Of a DNA stretch of 36,410 nt, positions 8,212 through 16,327 are shown in pieces. The position numbers and the translations under genes were made by a program. The stretch is taken from NCBI GenBank assembly GCA_003222275.1, contig QHVJ01000076.1, positions 1 to 36,410 of the forward strand. Direction: 5' to 3'. The DNA is from Acidobacteriota bacterium. GTDB lineage: Bacteria; Acidobacteriota; Vicinamibacteria; Fen-336. The notes under the pieces were generated by a model. It searched no databases and had not been told where the DNA came from. It was given only the letters and a program-made list of their open reading frames with translations. Positions within the stretch are counted from its first letter, which is position 1. The number at the start of each line of letters is the position of its first letter.

Positions 8212-9741
8212 CTAGAGTCGTTTACGCCGCCACGTGGCGGCGGTGATGGCGGCGGCGGCGGCCAGGCAGCCCCAGGCGAACACGTCCCCGTGGCGGGCGT
8301 AGAACGTGGTCCCGGGCACGAACGCCACCTCGCGCACGAGGGTCGCGGGTCGGAACAGATCGCTGCGCTCCACGATGCGCCCGCGCGGGTCCACCACCGC
8401 GCTGATGCCGGTGTTCGCGGCCCGCACCAGGTACTTCTCGTTCTCGACCGCGCGGAAGGCGGCCATCTCGAGGTGCTGGTAGGGAGCCGAGCTGTACCCG
8501 TACCATGCGTCGTTCGTGATGTTGACGAGCAGCTCCGCGCCGCGGACGGTGAACTGCCGGATGAGATCCGGAAAGATCGCCTCGTAGCAGATGAACGTGG
8601 AGACGCGGTGCCCGTCCACTTCCGCCACGCTGTGCTCCTCGCCGGGGGTGAAGTCGGCCACCTGCCGGACGAGGCGGGAGGTGAACCGGCCGCCGAGCGT
8701 GAGAACCGGCTGCAGCGGGACGTACTCGCCGAAGGGCACCAGCCGGATCTTGTGGTAGCGCAGCACCATCTCGCCCTGCGGCGTGAGCATCTTGGCCGCC
8801 ACCCACGCCCGGTAAGGCCCGCCCGGCGGGTCTTCCCGGTCGTCGTTCCCGAAAAGGAGGTAGATCGAGAGCTCGCGGGCGAGCGACCGTAGCTCCTCGG
8901 CCACCTCCGGCGCGGCGTCGAACGAGAAGGGGACCGCGGACTCCGGCCAGGCCACCAGTCGCGCCCCCTGCGCCGCCGCCCCCCGCGTCAGCTGGAGGTG
9001 GCGCCTCACGTTCTCGATCGCGCGGTCCGGATCCCACTTGTCCTCTTGCAGGATCGACGCCTGGACGAGGCCGACCTCGACGCGGCCGCTTTCGGGCCAG
9101 CGCTGGCCCAGGAGCCATTCGCCGTGGATCCACACGCCCGCGGCCACGGTCGCGGTCAGGAGCCCGATGGTCCAGCGCGGACCCGCGCGCTTCTCGAGCG
9201 CGATGGAGGCGAACGCCGCGGAAACGCCGGCGACGAGGAACGACACCCCGTAGACCGCGGTGTAGCGCGCGACCTGGATGAACCCCGGAAACGGCTGTTG
9301 GCTGTAGCCGAGAAGACACCACGAGAAGTTGCACAGGGTGTTCGCGCGCAGGATCTCGCTCGCCACCCAGGCCAGGGGCGACAGCAGCAGCGCCCGCGGG
9401 CCGAGGGCACGGACCCACGCCGCGACGAGGAGGCCGAAGAGCGAAGGGAAGAGAGCGAGGGCCAGGCACAGCATCACCATCACGGCGATCCCCAGCCCCA
9501 GGTGGAGGCCGCCGTACTGGACGACCACCGTCGCCGTCCAGTAGACGAGCCCGAGCGAGGACACGGCTCCCGTGATGTACCCGAGCCGGAAGCCGTGGGC
9601 CGGACTGGGGGCGCCGGCGAGGGCGACCAGCAACGGGGCCAGCGCCACCCAGGCCACCGCCCCATGGCCGAAACGGGGAAAGGACAGGACGACGAGCAGG
9701 CCCGAGAGGAAGGCCAGCGCCTCCGCGCGGAGCCGAATCAA
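8212..9741 (-). CDS. lnt: Apolipoprotein N-acyltransferase
   Basis: Inner-membrane enzyme that N-acylates the lipidated cysteine of lipoproteins, the last step of their maturation. The 509-residue protein (typical length) has an N-terminal membrane half starting at LAFLSGLLVVLSFPRFGHG and a nitrilase-type domain with the catalytic triad in context: Glu in VAWPESAVPF, Lys in RYHKIRLVPFGEYVP and Cys in TFICYEAIFPDLIRQF, followed by NITNDAWYG. The N-terminal block FPRFGHGAVAWVALAPLL is characteristic. The start is TTG 9741, which overlaps the lipA stop by four bases (TTGA), so translation is probably coupled. The window encodes clients: the TolB-like protein and the isoaspartate methyltransferase both carry lipoboxes. 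Confidence 0.96.
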   Translation of the reverse strand: MIRLRAEALAFLSGLLVVLSFPRFGHGAVAWVALAPLLVALAGAPSPAHGFRLGYITGAVSSLGLVYWTATVVVQYGGLHLGLGIAVMVMLCLALALFPSLFGLLVAAWVRALGPRALLLSPLAWVASEILRANTLCNFSWCLLGYSQQPFPGFIQVARYTAVYGVSFLVAGVSAAFASIALEKRAGPRWTIGLLTATVAAGVWIHGEWLLGQRWPESGRVEVGLVQASILQEDKWDPDRAIENVRRHLQLTRGAAAQGARLVAWPESAVPFSFDAAPEVAEELRSLARELSIYLLFGNDDREDPPGGPYRAWVAAKMLTPQGEMVLRYHKIRLVPFGEYVPLQPVLTLGGRFTSRLVRQVADFTPGEEHSVAEVDGHRVSTFICYEAIFPDLIRQFTVRGAELLVNITNDAWYGYSSAPYQHLEMAAFRAVENEKYLVRAANTGISAVVDPRGRIVERSDLFRPATLVREVAFVPGTTFYARHGDVFAWGCLAAAAAITAATWRRKRL

Positions 9742-10535
9742 TGTGCCGCGGGAATCGTGGTGAAGACCTCCTCGGCGTTGAAGGAGGACCGCACGAAAAC
9801 GCCCGAATACACCGTCGGGAAGCCGAGCGCGCGCGCCCGCCGCTCCAAGGCGCCGAAGCCTTCGGGGCTCACGTAGCGCTCCACGGGCACGTGGTCGCGC
9901 GTCGGGCGCAGGTACTGCCCGATCGTGACGATGTCGACCCCGGCCGCGCGCAGGTCTCCGAGCACGGACGCGATCTCATCGTCCGTCTCCCCCAGCCCCA
10001 CCATGAGACCACTCTTGACGGCCTGGGCCGGGCGCAGGGCCCGGGCCATGCCCAGCATCGCCAGGCTCCGCGAATAACCGCCCTGCGGACGCACGCGCGG
10101 GAACAGCCGCGGGACGGTCTCGATGTTGTGGTTGAAGACGTCGGGACCGGCGCCGAGGACCGATTCCAGCGCGGGGCGCTCGCCCCGGAAGTCGGGCACG
10201 AGGACCTCCACGCGCGCGCCGGGCCGGCGCCGCCGGACGGCCCGTACGGCGGCCGCAAAGTGAGACGCGCCGCCGTCGTCCAGGTCGTCGCGGGCGACGG
10301 CGGTGAGGACGACGTAACGCAGGCCGAGCCGAGCCGCCGCCTCCGCGACGCGGTCCGGCTCGCCGGCATCCGGCGGCTGCGGCCGGGCCGTGGCCACCGA
10401 GCAGTATCCGCACCGCCTCGTGCAGCGATCGCCGAGGAGCATGAAGGTGGCGGTGCCGCGGGAGAAGCAATCCCCCAGGTTGGGGCAGCGCGCCTCCTCG
10501 CAGACGGTATTGAGCCCCTGCTCGCGCAGGAGCAC
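9738..10535 (-). CDS. lipA: Lipoyl synthase (radical SAM); start uncertain
   Basis: Inserts two sulfur atoms into octanoyl groups on lipoyl domains. Both iron-sulfur sites are intact: the auxiliary cluster motif CEEARCPNLGDC and the radical-SAM CTRRCGYC. Other family landmarks are FNHNIETVPRL, KSGLMVGLGETDDEI and the C-terminal RSSFNAEE with the conserved RSS serine. The coordinates use GTG 10535 (265 residues), but the frame upstream stays open and reads RLPGWARKGSPLAPAARAVR just before LLREQGLNTV, which matches the PxW-containing N-terminus of LipA. No ATG, GTG or TTG lies in frame upstream. A CTG at 10685, overlapping the preceding stop as CTGA, would give 315 residues, a normal length. 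Its extra N-terminus would be partly encoded by a degraded GCAGAGG-type repeat. Confidence 0.93.
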   Translation of the reverse strand: MLLREQGLNTVCEEARCPNLGDCFSRGTATFMLLGDRCTRRCGYCSVATARPQPPDAGEPDRVAEAAARLGLRYVVLTAVARDDLDDGGASHFAAAVRAVRRRRPGARVEVLVPDFRGERPALESVLGAGPDVFNHNIETVPRLFPRVRPQGGYSRSLAMLGMARALRPAQAVKSGLMVGLGETDDEIASVLGDLRAAGVDIVTIGQYLRPTRDHVPVERYVSPEGFGALERRARALGFPTVYSGVFVRSSFNAEEVFTTIPAAH

Positions 10536-10589
10536 CCGGACGGCGCGCGCCGCGGGCGCGAGCGGGCTGCCCTTCCGCGCCCACCCGGG

Positions 10590-10670
10590 TAGGCGAAGAC
10601 CCGCAGGGAGCGCAGCGGAGGCAGACGGAGAGCAGGCCGAGAACGCAGAGGGATCCGAAGACGTTGGAGG
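10590..10670. repeat. Degraded GCAGAGG-type repeat upstream of lipA
   Basis: The stretch has spaced GAG/GCAGAGG-like units (GGGAGCGCAGCGGAGG, GGCAGACGGAGAGCAGG, GAGAACGCAGAGGGATCC) resembling the left part of the 8054-8203 element, including GAGAACG. It lies in the SPOR-lipA gap and in the open part of the lipA frame. No clear inverted partner remains. Confidence 0.4.
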
Positions 10671-10681
10671 GTCGGGCGGAC

Positions 10682-11422
10682 TCAGTTCTTCACTATGAAT
10701 GGTTTGAACTTTTCCTGGTCGCGCAGACGGGCTTGCACCTGCTCGGCGTCGGCGCGGCCGGCGAACGACCCGACGCGCACGTTGAAGAGTCCCTCGGCGG
10801 CGCCCGGGCTCACCACGTAGGCCGCGAATCCCTTGCCCTTGAGGCGCGAAACCACGGAGTCGGCGCTGGCCTTGTCCTTGAACGCCCCCACCTGGATCGT
10901 GAACGCGCCGGCAGCGGGAGCGAACACCCTGGGCGCCGGGCCCGGTTTGGCCGGCGCGGCAGAGGTGGCGGAAGGCGACGCCGGCTTCGGCGCGGGCACG
11001 GTGGCCGTGGGTTTCGGCGCGCTCGTGGCGGCGGTTGCGGGATGAAGAGCCCGTGGCGCGACACCGGGCGCCAGCTTGGCGGGTGCCGGCCGGGCCGCCG
11101 AGAGGGACTTCGCCGAGGAGCCGGAGGCCGGCCTGGCCTTCTCCAGCGTGTCCTCCTGCTTGTCCGCTTCGAGACGCTGGGCGTAGGTGAGATCTTCAGC
11201 CGCCGCCGGGGCAGGCTTGGGCGGCTCTTCGGCCACCACCTTTTCCTCCTGCACGGGCAAGGCGCGCGCGGCCTGCACCTCCCCCGCGGTCGCGTCCACG
11301 CCCCGGCCGACCATCACGCCGGCAAGGAAGCTCAGGATGAGTCCCGTCGCTCCCGCCATGAAATAGAAGACGAGCTGCTTGTTGCTGAGCTGGATCTCGT
11401 AATAGTAATCGTCCTGCGCCAA
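10682..11422 (-). CDS. SPOR-domain membrane protein
   Basis: A 246-residue single-pass inner-membrane protein. I chose TTG 11422 because GGAGG lies four bases upstream and the product starts MAQDDYYYEIQLSNKQ; a GTG ten codons further up has no comparable site. Order: short cytosolic N-terminus, membrane helix (LVFYFMAGATGLILSFLAGVMVG, about 16-38), a long Pro/Ala/Lys-rich periplasmic linker, and a C-terminal SPOR domain (about 172-246) with FTIQVGAFKDKASAD and LFNVRVGSFAGRADAEQV. SPOR domains bind denuded glycan strands of septal peptidoglycan, so a division or septum role is likely, by analogy with FtsN/DedD-type proteins. It sits between the DUF4388 gene and lipA. Confidence 0.9.
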   Translation of the reverse strand: MAQDDYYYEIQLSNKQLVFYFMAGATGLILSFLAGVMVGRGVDATAGEVQAARALPVQEEKVVAEEPPKPAPAAAEDLTYAQRLEADKQEDTLEKARPASGSSAKSLSAARPAPAKLAPGVAPRALHPATAATSAPKPTATVPAPKPASPSATSAAPAKPGPAPRVFAPAAGAFTIQVGAFKDKASADSVVSRLKGKGFAAYVVSPGAAEGLFNVRVGSFAGRADAEQVQARLRDQEKFKPFIVKN

Positions 11423-11480
11423 TGAACCTCCTGTGGCGGCCGGGCCGCCCACTATCTTAAACCCGCGCGGGCGCCGGTCC

Positions 11481-12629
11481 TCACGACCCGAGCCTCCGCA
11501 GGCCGTCCTTGATGATGCCGGAGATGACGGCTTCCTCCTGCGCCCCGCGGCGCGTCCGCACCGCGAGCTGGATGACGAAGACCAGCTCGTTGAGCGCGGC
11601 CACCATGAGGCTCTTGCGCTGCTCCGGGGGGAGATCGGCCACGTTGGCCAGCATCTGCTCGTAGTCCGCGCGCCCGTAGGTCTTCAGGTCGACGCCGTCG
11701 AAGAGCGCGCCGTACTGGCGCGAGACCTCCTCCATGCAGGTTTCCATGAAGCCGTCCACGCCCTCCCCGAGGCGCCCGCGCAGGAAATGATAGATCCGGC
11801 CGAACATCTGGTTGAACTTCTCGACGATCGCCTCGAGGTCCAGCTCGCGCTGCTGCTCGAGGGCGTTCGACCCCACGGCCGCCACGTCCTCCGCCCCGCT
11901 CCGCCGGATCACCCCGAGGACCTTGAGGGCCCAGAGGATGCGGCACGTCTCGAAGTTCGACAGGTACGAGACGTCGCAGATCTGCTCCACGGTCGCGAGC
12001 CCGTTGACGTGGGAGAGGACCTCCTGCTCCTCCGCCGTCAGGTCCAGCTTGTACCGGACCTCCGTCGTCCCCGTGGGCACGAGGACGGCGTCGATGTCCC
12101 CGATGCCGCGGATGACCTGGCTGAAGGAGCGCGAGCGCCGGATCCCCTCCAGGATCAGGTTCTCCGTGGAGATTTGGAGGCTCAGGACCTGGTCGGGGTC
12201 CATGTCCTTGATGACGAGCTCGTACTCACCGTGCGTCCAGTCGAACAGCTCCATGAGGATGTCGTGGACCTGCTGCTCGACGCACGGCATGAGGTCTTCG
12301 GAGTCCAGGGCCTCCATCTCGACCAGGATGCCGCCCAGCCGCCGGCCGGGCCGGATCATCTTGCTCGCCTCGAGGAACTGGCGGGCGGTGATCTTGCCGC
12401 GGATGACCAGGCTCTCCCCCAGCCGCTCGTCGGCGTTGTTGCTCGCCGCATAGACGACCCGCCCCTGCTGGATGAAGATGCTCTTGGTGGCGTCGCCGCG
12501 GCGCAGGGTGAGGATGCCGGTCTCGCCGCTGCCCAGGAGCGAGCGCAGCAGCTCGGGCACGCTGGAGGTCTCGATCTCCCCCCGGATCGTGAGCTCTTCC
12601 GCGCCGCCGAGCGGATCGAGGTCGCCCAT
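11481..12629 (-). CDS. DUF4388 (PatA-N-like) domain protein
   Basis: A 382-residue soluble protein. The N-terminal 110 residues match the DUF4388 pattern: IETSSVPELLRSLLGSGETG, GILTLRRGDATKSIFIQQG, GRVVYAASNNADERLGESLV and then a KITARQFLEASK helical region. The middle (about 120-260) continues with VHDILMELFDWTHGEYELV and a winged-helix-like stretch (LTAEEQEVLSHVNGLATVEQ) typical of longer members. The C-terminal third is helical and unassigned. DUF4388 proteins are linked in other bacteria to regulatory and surface-motility systems, but no such partner is next to this gene. ATG 12629 is preceded by AGGAGG overlapping the end of the slipin gene, so it is co-translated with slipin and nfeD. 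Confidence 0.85.
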   Translation of the reverse strand: MGDLDPLGGAEELTIRGEIETSSVPELLRSLLGSGETGILTLRRGDATKSIFIQQGRVVYAASNNADERLGESLVIRGKITARQFLEASKMIRPGRRLGGILVEMEALDSEDLMPCVEQQVHDILMELFDWTHGEYELVIKDMDPDQVLSLQISTENLILEGIRRSRSFSQVIRGIGDIDAVLVPTGTTEVRYKLDLTAEEQEVLSHVNGLATVEQICDVSYLSNFETCRILWALKVLGVIRRSGAEDVAAVGSNALEQQRELDLEAIVEKFNQMFGRIYHFLRGRLGEGVDGFMETCMEEVSRQYGALFDGVDLKTYGRADYEQMLANVADLPPEQRKSLMVAALNELVFVIQLAVRTRRGAQEEAVISGIIKDGLRRLGS

Positions 12630-12635
12630 GACCTC

Positions 12636-13376
12636 CTATTTCTTCTCCATGAACGCCTTCATCCAGTCGAGCGGGACCGGGAAGAGGATCGTCGAGTTCT
12701 TCTCGGCCGCGATCTCGGTCAGCGTCTGCAGGTAGCGCAGATGCAGGGCCACCGGCTCGGACGCCAGCGTGTGGGCCGCCTCCGTGAGCTGCTTGCTCGC
12801 CTCGTATTCTCCCGAGGCATGGATGATCTTCGCCCGCTTCTCCCGCTCCGACTCCGCCTGCTTGGCCATCGCCCGCTGCATCTCGTGCGGCAGGTCCACC
12901 GCCTTCACCGCGACCTGGGTCACCTTCACCCCCCACGGCTCCGTATGCTGGTCGATCACCTCCTGCAGCGTCGCGCCCAGGCGGTCGCGCTCCGCCAGCA
13001 GCTCGTCGAGGTGGGCCTGGCCGAGGATGCTGCGCAGCGTCGTCTGGGCGAGGAGACGGGTGGCGTAGAGGTAGTTCTCCACGTCCACGATCGCCTTCAC
13101 CGCGTCCACGACGCGGAAGTAGACGACGGCGTCGACCTTCAGGCTGACGTTGTCCTTGGTGATGATGTCCTGGGGCGGCACGTCCAGCACCACCGTGCGC
13201 AGGCTGACACGCGCCATCCGGTCGATGGGCCAGGCGACGAGGATGAGTCCGGGCCCCTTGGCCTGGGGCAGAAGCTTCCCGAGGCGGAAGATGACCCCCC
13301 GCTCGTACTCGTTGAGGATCTTCACCGAGAGAAGGATCCAGAAGACGACGATGAAAACGATGATGCCAGGTCCCAT
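12636..13376 (-). CDS. Slipin (stomatin/SPFH family) membrane protein
   Basis: A 246-residue SPFH scaffold protein. ATG 13376 shares its A with the nfeD stop (TGATG). The N-terminus [20 protein letters not shown] is a membrane hairpin, followed by the stomatin signature [15 protein letters not shown], the [23 protein letters not shown] block, and a coiled-coil segment rich in [20 protein letters not shown]. The order nfeD then slipin is the standard bacterial pair, in which the NfeD-type protease and the slipin act together in the membrane; a conserved substrate of such proteases is the slipin C-terminal hydrophobic region. A frame extending further upstream to 13472 is only shadow. Confidence 0.93.
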   Translation of the reverse strand: MGPGIIVFIVVFWILLSVKILNEYERGVIFRLGKLLPQAKGPGLILVAWPIDRMARVSLRTVVLDVPPQDIITKDNVSLKVDAVVYFRVVDAVKAIVDVENYLYATRLLAQTTLRSILGQAHLDELLAERDRLGATLQEVIDQHTEPWGVKVTQVAVKAVDLPHEMQRAMAKQAESEREKRAKIIHASGEYEASKQLTEAAHTLASEPVALHLRYLQTLTEIAAEKNSTILFPVPLDWMKAFMEKK

Positions 13377-14668
13377 CACGGCTCCTTCCGGACCCTGAGC
13401 GTCAGGCCCTCGACCGCGGCGACGGTCACCGTCTGCCCCGCGGGTACGGGAGAATCCGCCACGGCGCGCCACCGTTCGCCGTGGACCTGCACCCAGCCCT
13501 GCGGCTCCAGCGGCGTCGCCGCCACTCCGATCTCACCCACCATGGCCGACGCGCCCGTGAGGGGAGGCCGCCGCTGGGCCTGAAGCACGAGGCGTACGAG
13601 GAGCATCGTGCCGACCGCCACCACGCCCGCCGCCGGCAGCAGGGTGCCGAGCGAGACGCGCATCTCCGCCTCGGGCGCGTCGACGAGCATCATGGCCCCG
13701 AGGATGATGGAGGCGATCCCGCCCGCGGTCAAGAGCCCGAAGGAGTGCACCTTGACCTCCGCCGCGAAGAGCACCAGGGCCAGCGCGATCAGGAGCACGC
13801 CGGTGCCGCTGATGGGGATCGCCTGGCTGGCGAAGAGGAACAGGACCAGGCACAGCGTGCCCAGCAGGGCGGGGAAGATCAAGCCGGGATGGGTCAGCTC
13901 CGCGCCGATGCCCGCCATCGCCCCGAGCAGGAGCAGGAAGAGGAGGTCGGGCCGCGCGATCACCGAGAGCACCTGCTGGCGCCAGTTCATGGCCACCGTC
14001 CGCGTGGTCTCTCCCTGCAGGTGCAGCGTGACGGCGCTGCCGTCGAAGCGCTTGACCTCTTTTCCATCCAGCGCGCGCAGGAGCGCGGGCACGTCGGGAA
14101 CGATCAGGTCGATGAGCTTCCCCTCGAGCGCCTCCCGCTCGGTGAACGACCGGCTCTCCAGGACCGCCTTCTCCGCCAGCTCGACGTTGCGGCCCCGGCG
14201 TTCCGCCTTGCCGCGGACGTAGGCGGCGGCGTCGGACGCCATCTTCTTGGCCATCGTCTCGTCCACCGACCCCAGGCCGGAGACGGGATGGGCGGCCCCG
14301 ATATTGGTGCCGGGAGCCATCGCGGCGACGTCGGCGATGATCGTGATGACGAAGCCGGCGGAGGCGGCCCGCGCTCCCGACGGCCCCACCCAGACCGCCA
14401 CCGGCATCCGGGCCCGCAGGATGCGATCGATGATCTGGCGCATCGACGTGTCGAGTCCGCCGGGGGTGTCGATCCGGATCACGACCAGGGGGGCGCCCGC
14501 CGCTTCCGCCCGGTCGAGCGCCGTCACCACGTAGCCCGCGCTCACGGGATGGATCGCGCCCTCGAGCTCGACCACCGGGATCTCGGCTCGGGCGACGGCG
14601 GCGCCGGCGGCGATCGCGGCCGCCAGGACCGCACGGCCAATGGGGGCGGACACGGCCGAGTGTAGCAC
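13376..14668 (-). CDS. NfeD-type membrane-bound serine protease (ClpP class)
   Basis: A 430-residue protein of the long NfeD class. GTG 14668 is used; GTG 14653 gives an equally good signal peptide ([21 protein letters not shown]). Residues about 30-210 form a ClpP-like protease domain with [19 protein letters not shown] and the serine nucleophile in [13 protein letters not shown]; family members use a Ser-Lys dyad. A membrane block of four or five helices follows ([21 protein letters not shown] onward), and the C-terminal OB-fold NfeD domain is represented by [20 protein letters not shown] and [20 protein letters not shown]. It opens the minus-strand cluster and diverges from tatA across only 29 bases. 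Confidence 0.93.
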   Translation of the reverse strand: MLHSAVSAPIGRAVLAAAIAAGAAVARAEIPVVELEGAIHPVSAGYVVTALDRAEAAGAPLVVIRIDTPGGLDTSMRQIIDRILRARMPVAVWVGPSGARAASAGFVITIIADVAAMAPGTNIGAAHPVSGLGSVDETMAKKMASDAAAYVRGKAERRGRNVELAEKAVLESRSFTEREALEGKLIDLIVPDVPALLRALDGKEVKRFDGSAVTLHLQGETTRTVAMNWRQQVLSVIARPDLLFLLLLGAMAGIGAELTHPGLIFPALLGTLCLVLFLFASQAIPISGTGVLLIALALVLFAAEVKVHSFGLLTAGGIASIILGAMMLVDAPEAEMRVSLGTLLPAAGVVAVGTMLLVRLVLQAQRRPPLTGASAMVGEIGVAATPLEPQGWVQVHGERWRAVADSPVPAGQTVTVAAVEGLTLRVRKEP

Positions 14669-14679
14669 CCGGACCCCCG

Positions 14680-14688
14680 TGGTAACAT
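14680..14688 (+). promoter_or_regulatory. Extended -10 (TGGTAACAT) abutting the tatA start
   Basis: TGGTAACAT ends nine bases before ATG 14698. A start of transcription about seven bases after the hexamer would put the mRNA 5' end at or within two or three bases of the start codon, and no Shine-Dalgarno site is present, so the tatA transcript appears leaderless. Confidence 0.6.
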
Positions 14689-14697
14689 CGGATCCTT

Positions 14698-15021
14698 ATG
14701 TTTGGCACACTCGGCGGACCCGAGATTTTCCTCATCCTCGTCGTGGCCCTCATCGTGTTCGGACCGCGACGACTTCCCGAGATCGGCAAGAGCGTGGGCA
14801 AGATGCTGGCGGAGTTCCGCAAGGCCTCCAACGACTTCAAGCGGACGATCGAAGACGAGGTGGAAGCGGAGCGGCTGCGGGAGCTCGACACGAGCCGGTC
14901 CGCGCCGGCGTCCCCGGCCCCGGCGGCGGCGCCCGTCGCGGAGGCGCCGCACGTCGAGCCGCCGACCTCACCGGCCGTGAGCCGGGAAGAGCCGCCGCCC
15001 CCTCCGATCGAGCCGAAGTAG
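14698..15021 (+). CDS. tatA: Twin-arginine translocase subunit TatA/TatB
   Basis: A 107-residue Tat component that builds the translocation pore for folded proteins. The N-terminal helix with GGPEIFLILVVALIVFGPRR, the FGPRRLPEIGKSVGK hinge and the amphipathic helix (EFRKASNDFKRTIEDE) are diagnostic. The C-terminal 45 residues are a Pro/Ala/Glu-rich tail. FGPRRLP and the acidic extension are shared by TatA and TatB, so the exact subtype is open; only one such gene lies next to tatC, and it may serve both roles. It has no Shine-Dalgarno site and an extended -10 element nine bases upstream. Confidence 0.92.
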   Translation: MFGTLGGPEIFLILVVALIVFGPRRLPEIGKSVGKMLAEFRKASNDFKRTIEDEVEAERLRELDTSRSAPASPAPAAAPVAEAPHVEPPTSPAVSREEPPPPPIEPK

Positions 15022-15037
15022 GAGCCGGTCCCGGACG

Positions 15038-15808
15038 ATGCCGCGGCCCCATCCCGACCGGATGTCCTTCCTCGAGCATCTCGAGGAGCTGCGGGTGAGG
15101 CTCGTCCACAGCCTGATCGCGCTCTGCGTCACGACCGCCGTGTGCTGGAACTGGCACGAGGAGATCTTCCACTTCCTCACCCAGCCGCTGCGCCGCGCCT
15201 TCCCCGCCATCAAGTTCATCTACACGGGTCCGTCCGAGGCCTTCGTCCTCTACATGAAGATGTCCTTCTTCGTGGGGATCTTCATCGCGGCGCCGTACAT
15301 CTTCTATCAGGTGTGGGCGTTCATCGCCCCCGGCCTCTACTCACACGAGAAGGCGTACGCCTTGCCGTTCATCATCTTCGGGTCTCTGTTCTTCATAGGC
15401 GGAGGGGCGTTCGGCCACTACTACATGTTCCCGGTGACGTTCCGCTTCCTGGGCGGCTACGGCGGCACGGACATGCAGTTCCTGCCCAAGGTGGACGAGT
15501 ACTACTCCTTCTACGCGTGGTTCCTGCTCGGCCTGGGCATCGTGTTCCAGCTCCCGGTGGTGATCTTCGTCCTCGCCCGCATCGGCCTCGTGACGCCGAT
15601 GTTCCTGCTCCGCCAGTTCAAGTTCGCGGTCCTCGGCTCCTTCATCGTCGCCGCGGTCATCACCCCGACCGCGGACATCGTGAACCAGACGATGCTCGCG
15701 CTGCCGATGTGCGGCCTCTACCTGCTCGGAGTCGGCGTCGCGTGGATGTTCGGCCGCCCCCGCCGCCGCGAGGCCGCGACCGCCGTCAGCACCGAAGTGA
15801 CCGACTAG
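15038..15808 (+). CDS. tatC: Twin-arginine translocase subunit TatC
   Basis: A 256-residue polytopic protein that recognises the twin-arginine signal peptide. Family motifs are MSFLEHLEELRVRLVHSL at the N-terminus, YTGPSEAFVLYMKMSFFVG, PYIFYQVWAFIAPGLYSHEK, the long periplasmic segment FPVTFRFLGGYGG, and AAVITPTADIVNQTMLALPM near the end. Six membrane helices can be counted. ATG 15038 is used, with TAGGAG overlapping the tatA stop; ATG 15062 directly at MSFLEHL is an alternative. It follows tatA by 16 bases and ends four bases before the convergent DUF192 stop, leaving no room for a conventional terminator. Confidence 0.96.
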   Translation: MPRPHPDRMSFLEHLEELRVRLVHSLIALCVTTAVCWNWHEEIFHFLTQPLRRAFPAIKFIYTGPSEAFVLYMKMSFFVGIFIAAPYIFYQVWAFIAPGLYSHEKAYALPFIIFGSLFFIGGGAFGHYYMFPVTFRFLGGYGGTDMQFLPKVDEYYSFYAWFLLGLGIVFQLPVVIFVLARIGLVTPMFLLRQFKFAVLGSFIVAAVITPTADIVNQTMLALPMCGLYLLGVGVAWMFGRPRRREAATAVSTEVTD

Positions 15809-15812
15809 CCTC

Positions 15813-16274
15813 TCAACGCAGAGGCGGCAGGGTGAACTCGAGCTTGCTGCCGACGACGGCCTTTTCTCTGGCGGCCTGACCCGCGCTGAGCTCGACCACG
15901 AAGGACGCGCGCTGGAGGGGTTGGTAGACCGGGCAAGGCTCGGCCTCGCACGGCGGCACCTTCGGGGCGACGTGGACGACCTTGCGCTGCGCGTCGAGCC
16001 ACACGATGTCGATCGGGAACTTGCAGTTCTTCATCCAGATGGCGTGGAAGTCCGGCTGCTCGAAGATGAAGAGCATCCCGTGGTCGAGGGGCAGCGACGG
16101 CCGGAACATCAGGCCCATCTGCCGGTCCTCGTCGCTCACCATCACCTCGGTCTGCAGCACCTTGCCGGACGGCAGCTTCAGCGGGATGACGGCGGGGGTG
16201 GCGGTAGCCGTGGCGGCAATGGCCGTGCCCAGCAGGGTGGCGAGAAGGTATCGGGGGCCGGTCGGTGGCGTCAC
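15813..16274 (-). CDS. DUF192 family exported protein
   Basis: A 153-residue small protein of the DUF192 family, function unestablished. It has a signal peptide (YLLATLLGTAIAATATATPA), then the family core: EVMVSDEDRQMGLMFRPSLP, DHGMLFIFEQPDFHAIWMKN and FPIDIVWLDAQRKVVHVAPK with VPPCEAEPC (two Cys that could form a periplasmic disulfide), ending VELSAGQAAREKAVVGSKL. The start is GTG 16274, seven bases after an extended -10 element, so the message appears leaderless. The last five codons and the stop (LPPLR*) coincide with an 18-base sequence that matches the right arm of the GCAGAGG-type repeat at 17 of 18 positions. Confidence 0.88.
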   Translation of the reverse strand: MTPPTGPRYLLATLLGTAIAATATATPAVIPLKLPSGKVLQTEVMVSDEDRQMGLMFRPSLPLDHGMLFIFEQPDFHAIWMKNCKFPIDIVWLDAQRKVVHVAPKVPPCEAEPCPVYQPLQRASFVVELSAGQAAREKAVVGSKLEFTLPPLR

Positions 16275-16281
16275 GCAAACG

Positions 16282-16290
16282 ATCGTAGCA
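16282..16290 (-). promoter_or_regulatory. Extended -10 (TGCTACGAT) abutting the DUF192 start
   Basis: On the minus strand TGCTACGAT ends seven bases before GTG 16274. There is no Shine-Dalgarno sequence, so a leaderless transcript is predicted. This separates DUF192 from the upstream DUF3999 gene as its own unit. Confidence 0.6.
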
Positions 16291-16327
16291 TTCGGAGGGG
16301 CCCACGCATACGCCCTCACCCGGGCCC

